Part shown: piece after piece, positions 12,701 to 23,000 of the stretch
How positions within the stretch are numbered: position 1 is the first letter of the stretch
Layout of the letters: the number at the start of each line of letters is the position of its first letter
Assembly (NCBI GenBank): GCA_013399855.1
Contig: VXAY01002115.1
Span: 1,771,630-1,835,629 of the forward strand
Source: Oxyruncus cristatus
Lineage: Eukaryota > Chordata > Aves > Passeriformes > Cotingidae
DNA length: 64,000 bases
Reading direction: 5' to 3'
Position numbers and translations under genes: made by a program
Notes under the pieces: model-generated
The model's database searches: none
Told to the model about the DNA's origin: nothing
The model's input: only the letters and a program-made list of their open reading frames with translations

Positions 12701-15700
12701 GCAATGCTCTGGCCAGATTCTAGCAGGAAAAAAAAAAAAAAAAAAAAAAAAATCTAACTTTTTGCATTTCTGAAAAATCCTGCTGCAGTTCTACTGCATG
12801 TCCCCTTTTTTCGTTTCTCTTTCTTCCCTTTTCTCCCTTCTAAGCTAAACAATTAAGAAAATGAAAAAAGAAAATATTTTTTAAAAGCCAAGATTAACAG
12901 ATTTCTGGTTTTACTGCCTTAAACAAAACATCAAGGACATTTTCAATAAACAAAAAAATATTTTGATCTAAAAAATAAGCCTTTCTTTTGTGGAAAAGTC
13001 TTAGCATTTGTTTGATTTGCAGTACTGGAAGGTTTAAAGTTACTCTTTACTTCTGAAAGAGCCTTGTGGCAGTGTGTGATTTGCATAATATTCAGGTAAT
13101 TGCTGAGGAGAATAGTTTGCATATTAAGTATGGGACCTGATCCCATTTCTGCTACAGAGACACCTTTGTTCCTGGGTGATATTTGACTGACTTCACTCCG
13201 CAGGACTGCTCAGATGAGTAAGGTCATAGCTCTAAATGCGTACACCTCATTCTTTGATTAATCTGGGACAGTTAATTATCTTTCAGAATTCTTAGTATCC
13301 TGTAGTAATCAGGATACTTAATACCCTGAAGAGGAGGATGTGAGAGACTGCTCCCATATGGGAGCGTTGCAAAAGAATGTTTTAGTTTCAGCTGTCCCAG
13401 GTTTAAGTACATTGTCCTGCAGTTGCTGTTTGGCTCCTTCCCCTCAGGTCCCTTGATTAACTGTGCCAGCGTGTGCACACTGCAATAATTGTGTGCTATT
13501 GTTATTTAAAGGCTAAGGCTAAGCCTGGCTGTAACTATAGCAACATGATCAGTTTACAGATTAGAGCTCTCTAAATAAGCTTGAAAAATAACTTGCTGTT
13601 AAATTCCAGTCCGGACTATTATCTCATGCATTTTTTTGGTTCTTTACTTTATATAAAGATTTCCTGCAGTGTTTGCTGTCTCAGCAACTTTTACATGGAA
13701 AGGTGCACAAAACATGTTTGCATTCCTGTCTACAAACCTCGCTTCAGTACACACATATTCACCACAATAAATTGCTAACCCACAGAGCACCAAATGCTAG
13801 AATTGAAATAATAAGAAACACAAATAATGCTCGGGTAGATGGCCAAAGAAGGGGTAGAACACTGTGTGGTCAGTTGATGGTGCACATATTCCTAGCTGAG
13901 ATGATCAAGTAGACAAGTTACCAGGCATCAGAGATATTAAATTCAAATATTGGTACTATTTGGAGCCACTATTCATTTTGGCGTTAGTGAGCACCAAGCT
14001 CACAGCAGCCATGTGTGAAGCTGTTAAGTACCACTACACCCTTTTTACAGAAAAACTCAGGCACTGTGAAGTTGTGGGAATTTCCAAACACTTATCACCC
14101 GGAGAAGCTAATGAAAATATTTCCCATTTCTTTGGGATGTTGGATCCAATTCCTTGCATGCAAAGCTGGTAAAAGAGGACTCTACTCTGTTATTGTAATT
14201 TGTATATGTGTGAATGCACATGGGCTGTAGATGCTGAAGACAAGGCTACAATTACCTCAACAATCTGGTTTCCTGGGTAGAGGAATGATGGATGTAGTGT
14301 AGGATATTGTTACCCAATAATGCAAACTCTCTTTGAATTTAATGGGCTCTAAGTCAGATCCTGTGGTAACAGATGATAGTTTCTTTTCAAGCAGACATTT
14401 GTCTACCATGGCTGTAATGGAAAAATAATTTTAGTCTGTTTTTGCAAGGAAAATAAGCTTCAGGGATTGTGCTGTCTGCCAATTTCCTCTCCCCCAGTCA
14501 TTTGTAATGTTAGTCATCTTCAGCCAAATTTGATGTATGGATACAAACCTCAAAACTCCCTAAAATTTCATGAAAAGCAATTGCTAGGGAGAAGAGAAAG
14601 AGCTACATCACTGCCTCTATTAGGAGTAGGGATTATATATGACCCTGTTTATCTGTTCCACGATGTGGGATTCAGCTGGCCAACACATACAGCTGGAGCT
14701 CTGGAGCAGCTGCAGAGCTGCAGGGGAGGGAGCTGAGGGAATGAAAAGTATTTGGAGAGGTGGGACTTGCTGGGGATTTGGGAGTGAACTGGGAGTGTTG
14801 AGGAGGAGGGTAGGGAGGGGATGTGGAACAGAAAATCAGGAGAGGAAATAAAACATTATTAGCTTTGCTTATTGTGGAACAACTTGGTATTTATGTTAGA
14901 AGAAGTGGAGTGCTGGACCAGGGCAGCAGCACTTCTAGGGCTTGTGGAAAGCTGCACTTGCTTGCTTAATTCAAAGTTTTTTTATATTAGTGAGCCCACA
15001 GCCAGACCGTCCTTCCAGTGCTTATGACCTCAGTCCTAGTTACAGTTTAAAATGTTTAACTGAAGTGCAAAGTGCGAGGAACGCAAATTCCCCTCATATC
15101 TATATGTTGAATGGGATGATATTGCAGGCATTCCTTTCCAGGACTGTTTGTTCCAAGTCACAATCTAAGGGACACAATGTCTGTAGATTTTCTGTCTGAG
15201 CACTGAAATGCCATCAGGAAGTACAGGTTCCTCTCTGATTCCTTAACCCGGGGAAGCCCTTGAACTTCACCTGATGGAGGGGTCTAGGAAGAAACAGGAA
15301 AAACTTGCTCTCACTTTTGCTCACTCCAGGCTGCTGGGAGTGGTTTCTCTGGAAGCCTGGCTGTATTTTTGCTTCAGTTACAAGTTGAAATTATTTTGCC
15401 ACATATTTATGATCCAGGGTGTCTTTACAGGGCGGTCATAGAGGTCCCACCTCGCTCAGGTGCTATGGTGCTGTGGAAGTTTATTCTTGCAGCCATGCTT
15501 TAAAGTAGCCAGCTGATGTCCACTGTGGTCATGGACAGCTACACACGAGATTCACTCTCAGACCTATTTCTGCTCCACTAGCCCTCTGCTGGCACCCTGG
15601 ACCTTAACAGTGGGTTGCTGAGCACCTGTATCTCCCCGTGATTTCTAGGCTCTTCCTTCTTTGGATCAGGTCTTACAACACCACACTGGACAAAGAGCAA

Positions 15701-16874
15701 CTGCTGGGGTTGTATATTGCTTGTTTGCATTTAATAAGATTGATGAAGTTATTGCCCAGCTACTTTGAAAGCAACAAGGCAATTTATGCCCAGCTGTGAC
15801 CACGACACACTCACTTTGCTGTTCCAGCTCTTTTGTATCTTACCAAACTCACAAATGAAGTCAAATTCCTGGCTGCAATTTTCAGTCACACCCCACTGAT
15901 ACTTGGCATTCTTCAGGATGTACCCACATGTGGATGAGATGGAAGACGGCTGATCCTTGTACCAGTTAGTGTAGCTTATATTTGAAGTGTCCAGCCAAAT
16001 CATCGACCCTGTGAACAAAGAAATTGTGTCCTGAATGTTTATTTTCCACAGTAATTCAATTAAGAATCAGAGCCTGCAGAGCAGGATTGTAGCCCTGCTC
16101 CTACTGAAGCAGAGGTGGTTTAGTCTGGGTAAGGATCTTCAATTACATTTTATATTGAACCTGATACAATCATTAAAAGAGACACTGCCACTTTGTGCTG
16201 TGCTCCCAGCTTCAGGATTCCACCCTTTTTCTTGCATCAGACCTTGCAGCACTTCCTCGTGGGATGATTTGGCTCAGCCTGCTCTTCCACTGGAGACCTA
16301 ACCCAGCATATTTGTTTCACTGGGTCAGCAGGCTGATCTAATTCACCATGTGTTCACACAACCACAGGATCCAGTGGAAAGCGTGATAATATGCAACTGG
16401 GAAGTGAAGCAGGCAATTAAAAACATCTTACTATAGATCTGAAGGTATGGCAACAAAAGACAGAGGCTTCTCAGCAGATATCTACAGAGGCACTAATTGC
16501 ATTTTCCACCATGTTAAGAAAGCATCATGGGCTGATACAGACTTAAAGAAGATGTGATTCTAAAACCACCTACCGTCAGTAGTTTCATTCGGAAAGGAGT
16601 TTGAGATCAGTCCTATCCACCACTCGTGATCCTCAGCAATATGTTTTTGCAAAAACTCTTGAGTTTCCTCATTTTGAATAAAGACAAGGTGCCCTCCTCC
16701 TCTCTCACACCAGCTCTGGGCACTTGTGAATGTTTGCTGGAGTCTCACAAACTCATAGCAGGAACGGTTGAAAGCTTGCTGGTACTTTGAGCAGGGGGTT
16801 CCTTCATCATCACTTCCTTCCTCCCCAGCCAAGCATCCAGCAAGAGAAATCAGAGCTATGATCCCCAGCCACAT
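633..16874 (-). CDS. PKD1L2: PKD1L2, polycystin-1-like 2, 5' part (17 exons; 3' part off the left edge)
   Basis: Putative large multi-span membrane protein of the polycystin-1 family; only its extracellular N-terminal part is here. Exons in transcript order: 16874-16574, 16008-15844, 12719-12534, 11816-11706, 11282-11135, 9687-9458, 8807-8403, 7313-7215, 6500-6451, 5358-5241, 4649-4442, 3872-3752, 3481-3340, 2826-2626, 2418-2273, 1780-1586, 758-633. Phases agree at all 16 junctions and the sum is 2952 nt (984 codons) with no stop. Domains: signal peptide about 1-20; C-type lectin about 28-155; SUEL/rhamnose-binding lectin 156-254; PKD-like folds about 255-565; REJ region about 566 to the end. 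The start at 16874 was chosen because it opens directly on a hydrophobic signal peptide; an in-frame ATG lies upstream at 16961. The lectin-lectin-PKD-REJ order, and the position head-to-head with BCO1, identify PKD1L2 rather than PKD1 or PKD1L3. GPS, PLAT and membrane parts must lie to the left. No function has been shown from this sequence. Confidence 0.93.
1586..1780 (-). CDS. PKD1L2: PKD1L2 exon 16: late REJ region, helical
   Basis: Residues 878-942. Switches from strands to helix-forming sequence ([19 protein letters not shown]). Phase 0 at both ends; acceptor cttcgtcag. The donor is unusual (AAAGAG|gttggc), but it is the only cut that keeps the frame into exon 17; the alternative gtacaa further on leads to a stop. 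Confidence 0.78.
2273..2418 (-). CDS. PKD1L2: PKD1L2 exon 15: REJ region
   Basis: Residues 829-877. [19 protein letters not shown] and [16 protein letters not shown] match the family pattern of an LPLG turn followed by a strand with N.FG. Acceptor gtttcag, phase 1; donor GTGAAG|gtacat, phase 0. Confidence 0.9.
2626..2826 (-). CDS. PKD1L2: PKD1L2 exon 14: REJ region
   Basis: Residues 762-828. [19 protein letters not shown] and [12 protein letters not shown], then LTYCFYLKP. Phase 1-1; donor CCGA|gtaagt. The acceptor is a tandem (ccagcag), so transcripts may start at 2826 or 2823 and differ by one codon. This exon is much more GC-rich than its neighbours. Confidence 0.88.
3340..3481 (-). CDS. 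PKD1L2: PKD1L2 exon 13: REJ region
   Basis: Residues 715-761. Reads [10 protein letters not shown], a leucine/asparagine-rich stretch, then GEAFQIKVT; this strand and the previous one form a beta-sandwich repeat of REJ. Acceptor attttccag, phase 0; donor ACAG|gtaggg, phase 1. Confidence 0.88.
3752..3872 (-). CDS. PKD1L2: PKD1L2 exon 12: REJ region
   Basis: Residues 674-714. [20 protein letters not shown] followed by FNWYLDNTS, a recurring REJ pattern (cysteine pair, then a WxLD strand). Acceptor ccttccag, phase 2; donor CCAAG|gtgaga, phase 0. Confidence 0.9.
4141..4337 (+). mobile_element. CR1 LINE 3' fragment
   Basis: About 200 bp with the diagnostic CR1 tail: CCTGGCACAGGTTGCCCAGA, a GGATGGGGCTCTGAGCAACC segment, CCTTCCAACCCAAACC and a terminal ATTCTATA-type octamer. 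5'-truncated, no coding sequence. Inserted antisense to PKD1L2 in intron 11, filling over a third of that intron. Confidence 0.92.
4442..4649 (-). CDS. PKD1L2: PKD1L2 exon 11: REJ region
   Basis: Residues 605-673. Begins CWPAWNECV, continues with a proline-rich turn ([12 protein letters not shown]) and beta strands ([11 protein letters not shown]). Acceptor ttgtgcag, phase 1; donor ATCAG|gtctgt, phase 2. A CR1 fragment sits about 100 nt downstream of the donor in the next intron. Confidence 0.9.
5241..5358 (-). CDS. PKD1L2: PKD1L2 exon 10: start of REJ region
   Basis: Residues 566-604. A strand with [14 protein letters not shown], then a glycosylation-rich loop and SFLWSCG, typical of the first part of a receptor-for-egg-jelly (REJ) module. 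Acceptor ttctttag, phase 0; donor CTGTG|gtatgt, phase 1. Confidence 0.88.
6451..6500 (-). CDS. PKD1L2: PKD1L2 exon 9: short linker exon
   Basis: Residues 549-565, only 50 nt. Encodes a charged linker ([12 protein letters not shown]). Acceptor actaaacag, donor GCAAGT|gtaagt. It changes the phase from 1 to 0, which is needed for the next exon; this is the main support for so small an exon. Confidence 0.8.
7215..7313 (-). CDS. PKD1L2: PKD1L2 exon 8: end of a PKD-like fold
   Basis: Residues 516-548. [19 protein letters not shown] is a typical closing strand of a PKD domain. Phase 1-1, acceptor ttctccag, donor AAAG|gtaatt. The frame joins exon 7 directly, which excludes the open stretch at 7558-7645 as an exon between them. 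Confidence 0.9.
8403..8807 (-). CDS. PKD1L2: PKD1L2 exon 7: PKD-like folds
   Basis: Residues 381-515, the largest exon seen in this gene (405 nt, phase 1-1). Two immunoglobulin-like beta stretches are visible ([29 protein letters not shown]) with several NxS/T glycosylation sites. It ends in VVPVHSEG, which continues smoothly into the next exon. Acceptor tttttgcag, donor GGAAG|gtacag. Confidence 0.92.
9458..9687 (-). CDS. PKD1L2: PKD1L2 exon 6: first PKD-like domain, second part
   Basis: Residues 304-380. [17 protein letters not shown] is the PKD signature strand (HxY, PGxF/YTV). Donor GGAG|gtgagg, phase 1. The acceptor ctattccag gives this start; a second in-frame acceptor (cttcccag) would extend the exon to 9729 and add 14 codons. 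The shorter form was preferred for its stronger pyrimidine tract and a CTGAT branch-point-like motif. Confidence 0.82.
11135..11282 (-). CDS. PKD1L2: PKD1L2 exon 5: first PKD-like domain, first part
   Basis: Residues 255-303. A beta-rich stretch with [11 protein letters not shown] and [10 protein letters not shown]; the GDG turn is the usual PKD landmark. Starts in phase 1 (acceptor ttttacag) and ends in phase 2 (CCAAC|gtaaga). Confidence 0.88.
11385..11400. repeat. (GCT)5 short tandem repeat
   Basis: Five GCT units plus a G, in PKD1L2 intron 4, about 100 nt upstream (coding sense) of exon 5. Confidence 0.9.
11706..11816 (-). CDS. PKD1L2: PKD1L2 exon 4: SUEL lectin domain, second half
   Basis: Residues 218-254. 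Contains [15 protein letters not shown] (DPC motif at 237-239) and SYLSIQYHC; the family's KYL motif is SYL here. With exon 3 it forms a phase 1-1 cassette, the form expected of a shuffled extracellular module. Acceptor tttccag, donor GAAG|gtaaga. Confidence 0.92.
12534..12719 (-). CDS. PKD1L2: PKD1L2 exon 3: SUEL/rhamnose-binding lectin domain, first half
   Basis: Residues 156-217. Reads SIACDN...VQCGSGEVI...FYGRKT...YC, the beginning of a galactose/rhamnose-binding (SUEL) lectin; the conserved YGR motif is at 185-187. Phase 1 at both ends. Its acceptor (ctgctag) is preceded by an unbroken run of 25 T on the coding strand (A on plus, 12728-12752). Confidence 0.92.
12720..15843 (-). other. 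PKD1L2: PKD1L2 intron 2 (3.1 kb)
   Basis: Separates the C-type lectin and SUEL lectin modules. Holds the A25 tract at its 3' splice end (12728-12752) and a 16-bp perfect palindrome at 13350-13365. Several short open frames are present, none with recognisable protein; the exon 2 to exon 3 join needs no extra exon. Confidence 0.8.
12728..12752. repeat. A25 mononucleotide tract
   Basis: Twenty-five uninterrupted A on the plus strand. On the PKD1L2 coding strand it is a T25 that serves as the polypyrimidine tract of exon 3, ending about 9 nt before the exon. Confidence 0.95.
15844..16008 (-). CDS. PKD1L2: PKD1L2 exon 2: second half of C-type lectin domain
   Basis: Residues 101-155, phase 1 at both ends (acceptor ttcacag, donor TTTG|gtaaga). 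Contains the tryptophan-rich middle (NWYKDQPSS) and the last two lectin cysteines (128 and 145) followed by FICEF at 151-155. The usual calcium/sugar motif (EPN or QPD) reads QPS at 120-122, and the WND position reads WGV at 139-141, so calcium-dependent sugar binding may be weak or lost; that is inference from motifs. Confidence 0.9.
16574..16874 (-). CDS. PKD1L2: PKD1L2 exon 1: signal peptide and first half of C-type lectin domain
   Basis: Residues 1-100. A start [10 protein letters not shown] leads into a short hydrophobic core (LAGCLAG) and an acidic stretch, as in a cleaved signal peptide. The lectin fold follows, with cysteines at 28, 39 and 56 and the core motif WWIGL at 85-89. The donor reads ACG|gtaggt at 16573, phase 1. 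The reading frame stays open upstream to 17120, with in-frame ATGs at 16961 and 17120, so the true start is not fixed by sequence alone. Confidence 0.88.
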
Positions 16875-17060
16875 TCCCAGCTCAGTGCCCTGTGTGGCAC
16901 TCGTCCTGCTTACCACACCACCACTCCTTTTGCTGCCTTCTTCAAAAGCTTGAGATGTCATCCTTGCCACGTTATCAGCGTTCCTGCTCTTTGCTGCTCC
17001 CCACAGCAGCAGCAACAGACTGTGGAACAGGTTGCTTCCAATATATAATGGGGATTGTGT
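16875..17060 (-). promoter_or_regulatory. Possible PKD1L2 core promoter and 5' leader
   Basis: On the minus strand a TATA-like TTATATATTGG lies at about 17040-17050, some 170 nt upstream of the chosen ATG (16874). If it is used, the transcript would begin near 17015 and the first AUG would be the in-frame one at 16961, giving a 29-residue extension ahead of the signal peptide. Motif reading only. Confidence 0.3.
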
Positions 17061-20000
17061 CTGAGGAGACACACAACAGGTGCTGATGCTGAGCCACTGC
17101 AAGGGCCTTGTGAGGCCCATTGTGCAAATGTCACATCCCAGGTGGGATCAGTTGGAAGGGAAGACATTAAAGCATTGCTTTCCTCATGGGCAGACAAGAT
17201 AAAGTTGATACATGCTGCTGTTGGACGCATGGGAAAGTGAGATAAAGCTCCTCCATCAAAGGCATCATTGTGCAAACATTAAAGCTGGAGGTCTTTATAA
17301 CAACAACAAAGAGATACAATAATAGGAATGAGAGGAGAATGAGGAAAGTGAGCAAAGCAAGGAGCTATGAGATGAGAAAGCACATACTGCTCCTCTAGAT
17401 ACAATTGGAAAATTTAAAATCAATTTAATGGTTTTGCATTGCTGTATTTTTAACAATTGCTGTTTGAGATGCTTCTTTTGGATGCTAATGTGATGTCTGT
17501 AATTATTGAATCGTATTCATCCTGCCCACCTGTTTACACATACGCAGGTTAATCTCAGCTGTTCCAAGAAAGTTTCATTTCAAACTGTTGTGTCTGCTTA
17601 GAATTCCACACCCCAAGTGAAACGCTCCTGTCATCCCTTAAAAGCTAAGTTGCTTCACTTTATAGAGCTACAGTATTTATACTTGCTGGGAGGTAGAGGA
17701 GAAGGCCTGAAGTTAAAATAATGATTTAGAAAAGATGAAAATATTGCCTGAATCATCAGAACTACTGGGAAGCCCTGTGTGCACATTCCAAAGGCTGCTG
17801 ATGGGCTCTGGGAAGCAAGCCCAGCAACATTTAGGAGCTGAAATCCTTAAGTGTGTCTCAGCTTCCTTATGAAAAATACCCATCAGGTTTACACAGCCTT
17901 AGTAGAAACATAGCACAAAGAAGGACCTTTGGCTATTGTGATCCTCCTGCCCTTGGCTTTAACTCCCTTGGATTTGATGCCATTATTATTAATTTATGCC
18001 ACCACAACCCCAAACTGAAAGAACATGCGCTTATATTTAGCCATGGATCAGTAAGCCAGTTACTGCCTCCCAGAGGTGCCGGGATCAGTGATGTTGGATG
18101 GATTCCTGTGCTGCAGAAATGCCTCCTGCATTGTGGCACCGGGGAGCTGAAGGCAATGCCCACACCTGCAGTGGGCCAGTGCGGCTCCAGCTTTAAAGCT
18201 TCCCGCGGGAGTAAAGTATGTACAATGCATCCAGTCAAACATTTGAGAGTGATCTTCAATCCCCAGCCCTATTCTGGACCTCCTGCTCGTGGCTGTCTTG
18301 CTCAGATGGATAAAACAGGACTATGAAGAGGGTTTTCAAGATAAAGTTCGTGGGAAAGTGTTTAATGGGTAGGACAATTGTGGGGGATGAGAGGAAAGGG
18401 GAAGAAAATGCACTATGATGCCTCCACAGACACTGTGCTGGATGTTTGCTTTCTCAGCACACCTGCAAATCAAGACTTCAGCTGTGGAACCATGGGAGAA
18501 GATCCCACATGAATTTCTGACTGATTAACAGGGAGAACTTATGGAGCAGCTGAGATGTGAATATTCCAACTGAGTTTCCCTGCTCAGGAGAAGGCCAACC
18601 CATATTTTAATTATCTGACGGATCTGGCCCAGACACCCATCCCCTTCCTGGAAGGGACCACATAACTATGATTATCAGCTGTTTCTGGCAGGAATATCTA
18701 CAATTTAGGAACCCCTTTTCGGCCACAAAACTTCACAGGCTTCAGTTTGGGAACCCCCAACCCAACTGTTTTACATCTAAGCTGCTGCAGCAGGCAGAGC
18801 TGGGGGCAGCTGCCGTTCAATCAGTTGGCCACTGTATATTTGCATGACATTTTCTTCAGAGTCTTTGCTTCTTTGGGGCCCTGCTGACTTGCCAGGCTTT
18901 GCAGGAGCTGGCAGCCAGCCCCCACACCCACTTAGGCCTTCGAGATACGAAAAACACAGCCCGTTCTGCAAGCACAGGTGTGATGGAGGAGACTCAGCTT
19001 AAATGTATCAGGCTTAGTGACACAGCCTGTGCATTCCCAGTGGGTGCCTTTGGCTCACTTGTTTGAGGGATGTGTTCTGTACCATCACCCAGCTCTCTCT
19101 CTCTCTCTGCAACTGGAAATTTGACTACATGGACATACTGCTAAAAATGCCAGAGCTGGGGGTGCCACAGGCTGTCCTCTGGGAAACTGCTCCAAAGCCA
19201 TTGAAGTTAATGGAAGTCTTGTCTCTGGCTTTGACGGATTTTGAAACAGGCCCTGAAAAAGAACAAATAATGTTTGGAAATGTCTACAAATAAAGCCAAG
19301 CTCTCCAAGTGAGTCTACTGTTGGCAATTTCTATGGCAATGTGCATTTTTTTCCTAATCTACGGTTGCTATAAGTAACTCTTCAGCTGCCTGCAGCAGAT
19401 GGAGAGTGGAAGAAAGACAATTTCCCTCCTTTTGCAGTTGTTGACTTCATGTATTTTAGTGCCAGTAAAGCAGTCTGTCAGTTTATTCTGTTTACCACAA
19501 GCAAGAGAAAAGCATTTATGTGAAAAGAAGATACCACTTTTAGGCATCAAAATTAGGGGCTTCAGAAGGAGAGAAAATTCACTCAGAAGTGAAAAATGGC
19601 TGGATGTCACGTGGACAGTGCTCCTTGAACTTACCTTCTTGTGGGAAACCTGCCTTTTGCGTTCTCCCTCAACAGAAAGACTTCCTTTTTAAAATAGTTT
19701 TCTTATGCCAGAAGTCCACATGGAGCTTTCACAGTGTAATGGGGTTTTGGTTGTGGTTTATTGGGGTTTTTTTGTCTATTTGCCTTTTATAGCTTGCTGA
19801 ATTTAAATGATTTAAGAATTTCCTCAGTCTCACAGCGGCGTGCAAGAGACAATCAGGTGCATCTTGCTGTGTAATCTCATCTCACCTGTTTCTAAAGGCA
19901 GTGATGGAAATGCTTAGTTAAAGCTCTTGTTGTCTCAGGGGTGGCTGCCCAGGACAGTAAGTTCTGCCCTCCTGGCTGCCCACAGGGATGGACCTGACCC

Positions 20001-23000
20001 CTCACAGGTTTTGTAAAGCCACTCCAGTAATCTCAGGGAAGTGTCAAGCAGAACGTCAGCTACAGAGACTTCGGATACACCCAAACCATTCCTTGCCGAA
20101 GTTTTTTGTTTGCCCTTGGCATAGTTCTGAAGAATTGGGGCAGACTCACAGCAGAGGCTGTGCATAAGTGTTATTTTTAAGGAACTGCCAGCCCTTTGCA
20201 TACACCCAGGCCTTGTTAATCCTGGCTCAGTTAGAGCTGCCTGAAAGGCTGCTGTAGAACCACCCCTCCAGCATGTTATGTACCAGTGACTTCAACTAAA
20301 ACATCCTCGCTCACCAGCCAAAATGAGGCTCGTAGAGCAATTGTGTTTTTGCAAGCTCTGACTTACAAATTGGTGACAAAGCTTTCTCAATCTCTTCACA
20401 CCCTCTCTGCAAGCTATGAATGACTCCTTTGTTTGTGAGCTCTCTTGAGTCTGTTGGAATAAGACTTTCATTTTTCCTCAGAAGTGTTTTAGGGGGCCCT
20501 GCAGATCTCTTACACAGTCCTAACTTGCCCTTAGGAGTTGCACCGGATAGTGGCCATCGAGGGAAAGTTTCTTCAGAAAAGCATTGTTCTGTATAAAACA
20601 TCCCAATAGGCAATGATGAATGATTTATTCCTGGGTTTCAAATGGATCCTTCAAGGTTTATTAAGTTTCTGTTGTTGTTTAAAGTGGAAGCTGCTGAGGT
20701 GAAAGAAATCTAAAGCATATTTTGTTTGCAATGCTGTAAAAGTTATTAGGTGTTAAAAAATATAATGGTGGCCTACACTGAGATTCTTTAAGGGAGCCTT
20801 CGAGGTGCTGTTCAATGCTCCTGAAACTGAGCCCCTTAAAACCAGCTCAGTTTTGATGGCCAAATTTCAGAGTACTCATAATCCACAATTTATTAAGTTT
20901 ATATATATAACTTATATGCCCTTTGGAAAGTTTAGCTGTATAAGCTGAAATTCTTAGGACCCAGGAGATGAGCCACACACGGTGCTTACCTAACATGTGT
21001 AGGTGCAGTAGGATTACCTTGACACCTCCTCAAATCAGCCTTTCATGCCCCAAATTAGGCATCGAGCCTAACTGCAATTTTTGAAAAGTACAAGCCTGAA
21101 TTCTTGTTCAACACAGTCAGTAGCTCCATAGTTCAGAGCACCCTGAATCCAGCTGCACATTTCTCCATGGCAACTGAAGCTGTCAGGACAACACGTCTGA
21201 CTTGTAAGACTTCCCTGTTTCTGAACTTCGGTGTCCCAGACCTGAGGAAAAATCAGTTCCAGAGTTTCACTGGGCTACCAGAGAGCTGGGTGTCCAGGCA
21301 AGGAGGACGGGTGTGGTGCCCCCAGTGGCTCCGGGGTGGTCCTGTTCTGTACCCTCGTGCACACACTGCACCCACAGCGGCACCATGGTAGCCTGAGAAC
21401 CTCCTGGGATTCCAAAGGGCACTGCAGCACTGCAGAAGAGCTCAACAGCCCATAATAGAGGCCAGAAAGTACTAGACTGAAGAATTAAGGAGGTGAAGAG
21501 ATGCCAGTGGGAAGGAATAAATCACATCCCCGTTCATTTTGGCTGTTGTTCATTTGCCTGGAGGAAGAGCAAGTAAATTTACTCTCTATAAGTGGGTATT
21601 ACCATCTTGACATTCCTGAGTATTCCTGAATGTAATGTATAGATTTTATCAGGAATAGAAATATATCTCTGTTCTATATTAATTGAATAAACATAAGAAT
21701 AGAAACCTGATTTACCTTGCTTTGGCTTTAAGAAAAAAGACTATTTTCAGGTATCATTAAGCTGACACAAGATCATGAGTAGTCCATTTTACTGTTCTTC
21801 AGCAAGAAGAACGTTATTGCCTGAATAGGTAATAACTGAGTCCTGAGCAGACTGTCCAGAAAGGATGGAGAAAAGCCCCTAGGTACACCTACACCTTCTA
21901 TCTCTTCAGCTGGCTTTAAAAATGCCCATCTGCCAATTAGTTTAAGAAGGCAGGTCACAATCACCCTTCCTTCCTTGCTGCTCTCCTGTGCTACTTGTCC
22001 TGATGAGGAGACCTGGTTATTTGCTGATTGAAAAGGGTTTGGTCTTGTTGTTGCTTCTGCTGTTTAATTTTCCATGAGGCAACACACTGAATTTACCAGG
22101 GAGCCGTGCCAAGTTGCAGTTTTGATGGTATCTTGTTTATAAAAACAGGGAAAACAATTCTTATCTCATAAAGGGTGCAATAATTAAATTAGACGCTCAT
22201 GCCTGGCAGGATGGGGTCAGGATAAAGATAAGCAGGATTACATTCAGGAGCTGTTGGGTTGGACATAATTTCTGTTTATAGGATATGTACAATGGCACAA
22301 ATGTCCCCTGGATAAGTCCCTGAGGATCTTTTCCTAGGAATTGTCCCTTTGAAAGCATCTAGGACCACCTTTGGTCTGTAGCTGGACTTTCCTCACCTGC
22401 CATACAGTTGATACCTCAATACCTGCCTCTTTCCCAGCTAGTTCCCATTTGTCATTGCTTTCCACAGCAGAACTTTGACTAGTAGGAAAAGGGGGTTAAA
22501 GTGTGCCCCGGAGTGAGCTGGAGTTACTGATGGCCAAGGTTAGCCTTGAGTTCAGCAGAAAGGAGCAGAACTATGTGAAGAACCTGATGACACCTCCCGT
22601 GTCCTCGTGATAATGTTTGGCAAGTGGCAGAAATTAGATGTGGCATTGCCTTAATATCTTAATTAGAGAGCTGTTCAAACCATTAAAGGTGCCCTCTTTG
22701 AGTAAAACATTAACTGCTGGATACAAATAGACTGAACTTTGCCTAGCACACACACAGAGGCAAAAAGAATTTGCTTGGATCTGAGTCTACAGGCTTCACA
22801 ATTTTCACTGGTGTCATCTCCACACTCTCCATGTTTCTGTAAGATTTGAAATCTCCCTTTCCCCCAAGATTTTTAAGCCAGTCCAGCTTCCACCTCTTCT
22901 TTGTTTAATTTTGTTACACATTTTCCTTCTGCTTGTTGTGAGCTATTTCTGAGCTTAGAGGACATGAAAACAGAAAGAAAAAAAGCTGTATTTCAAGTAC

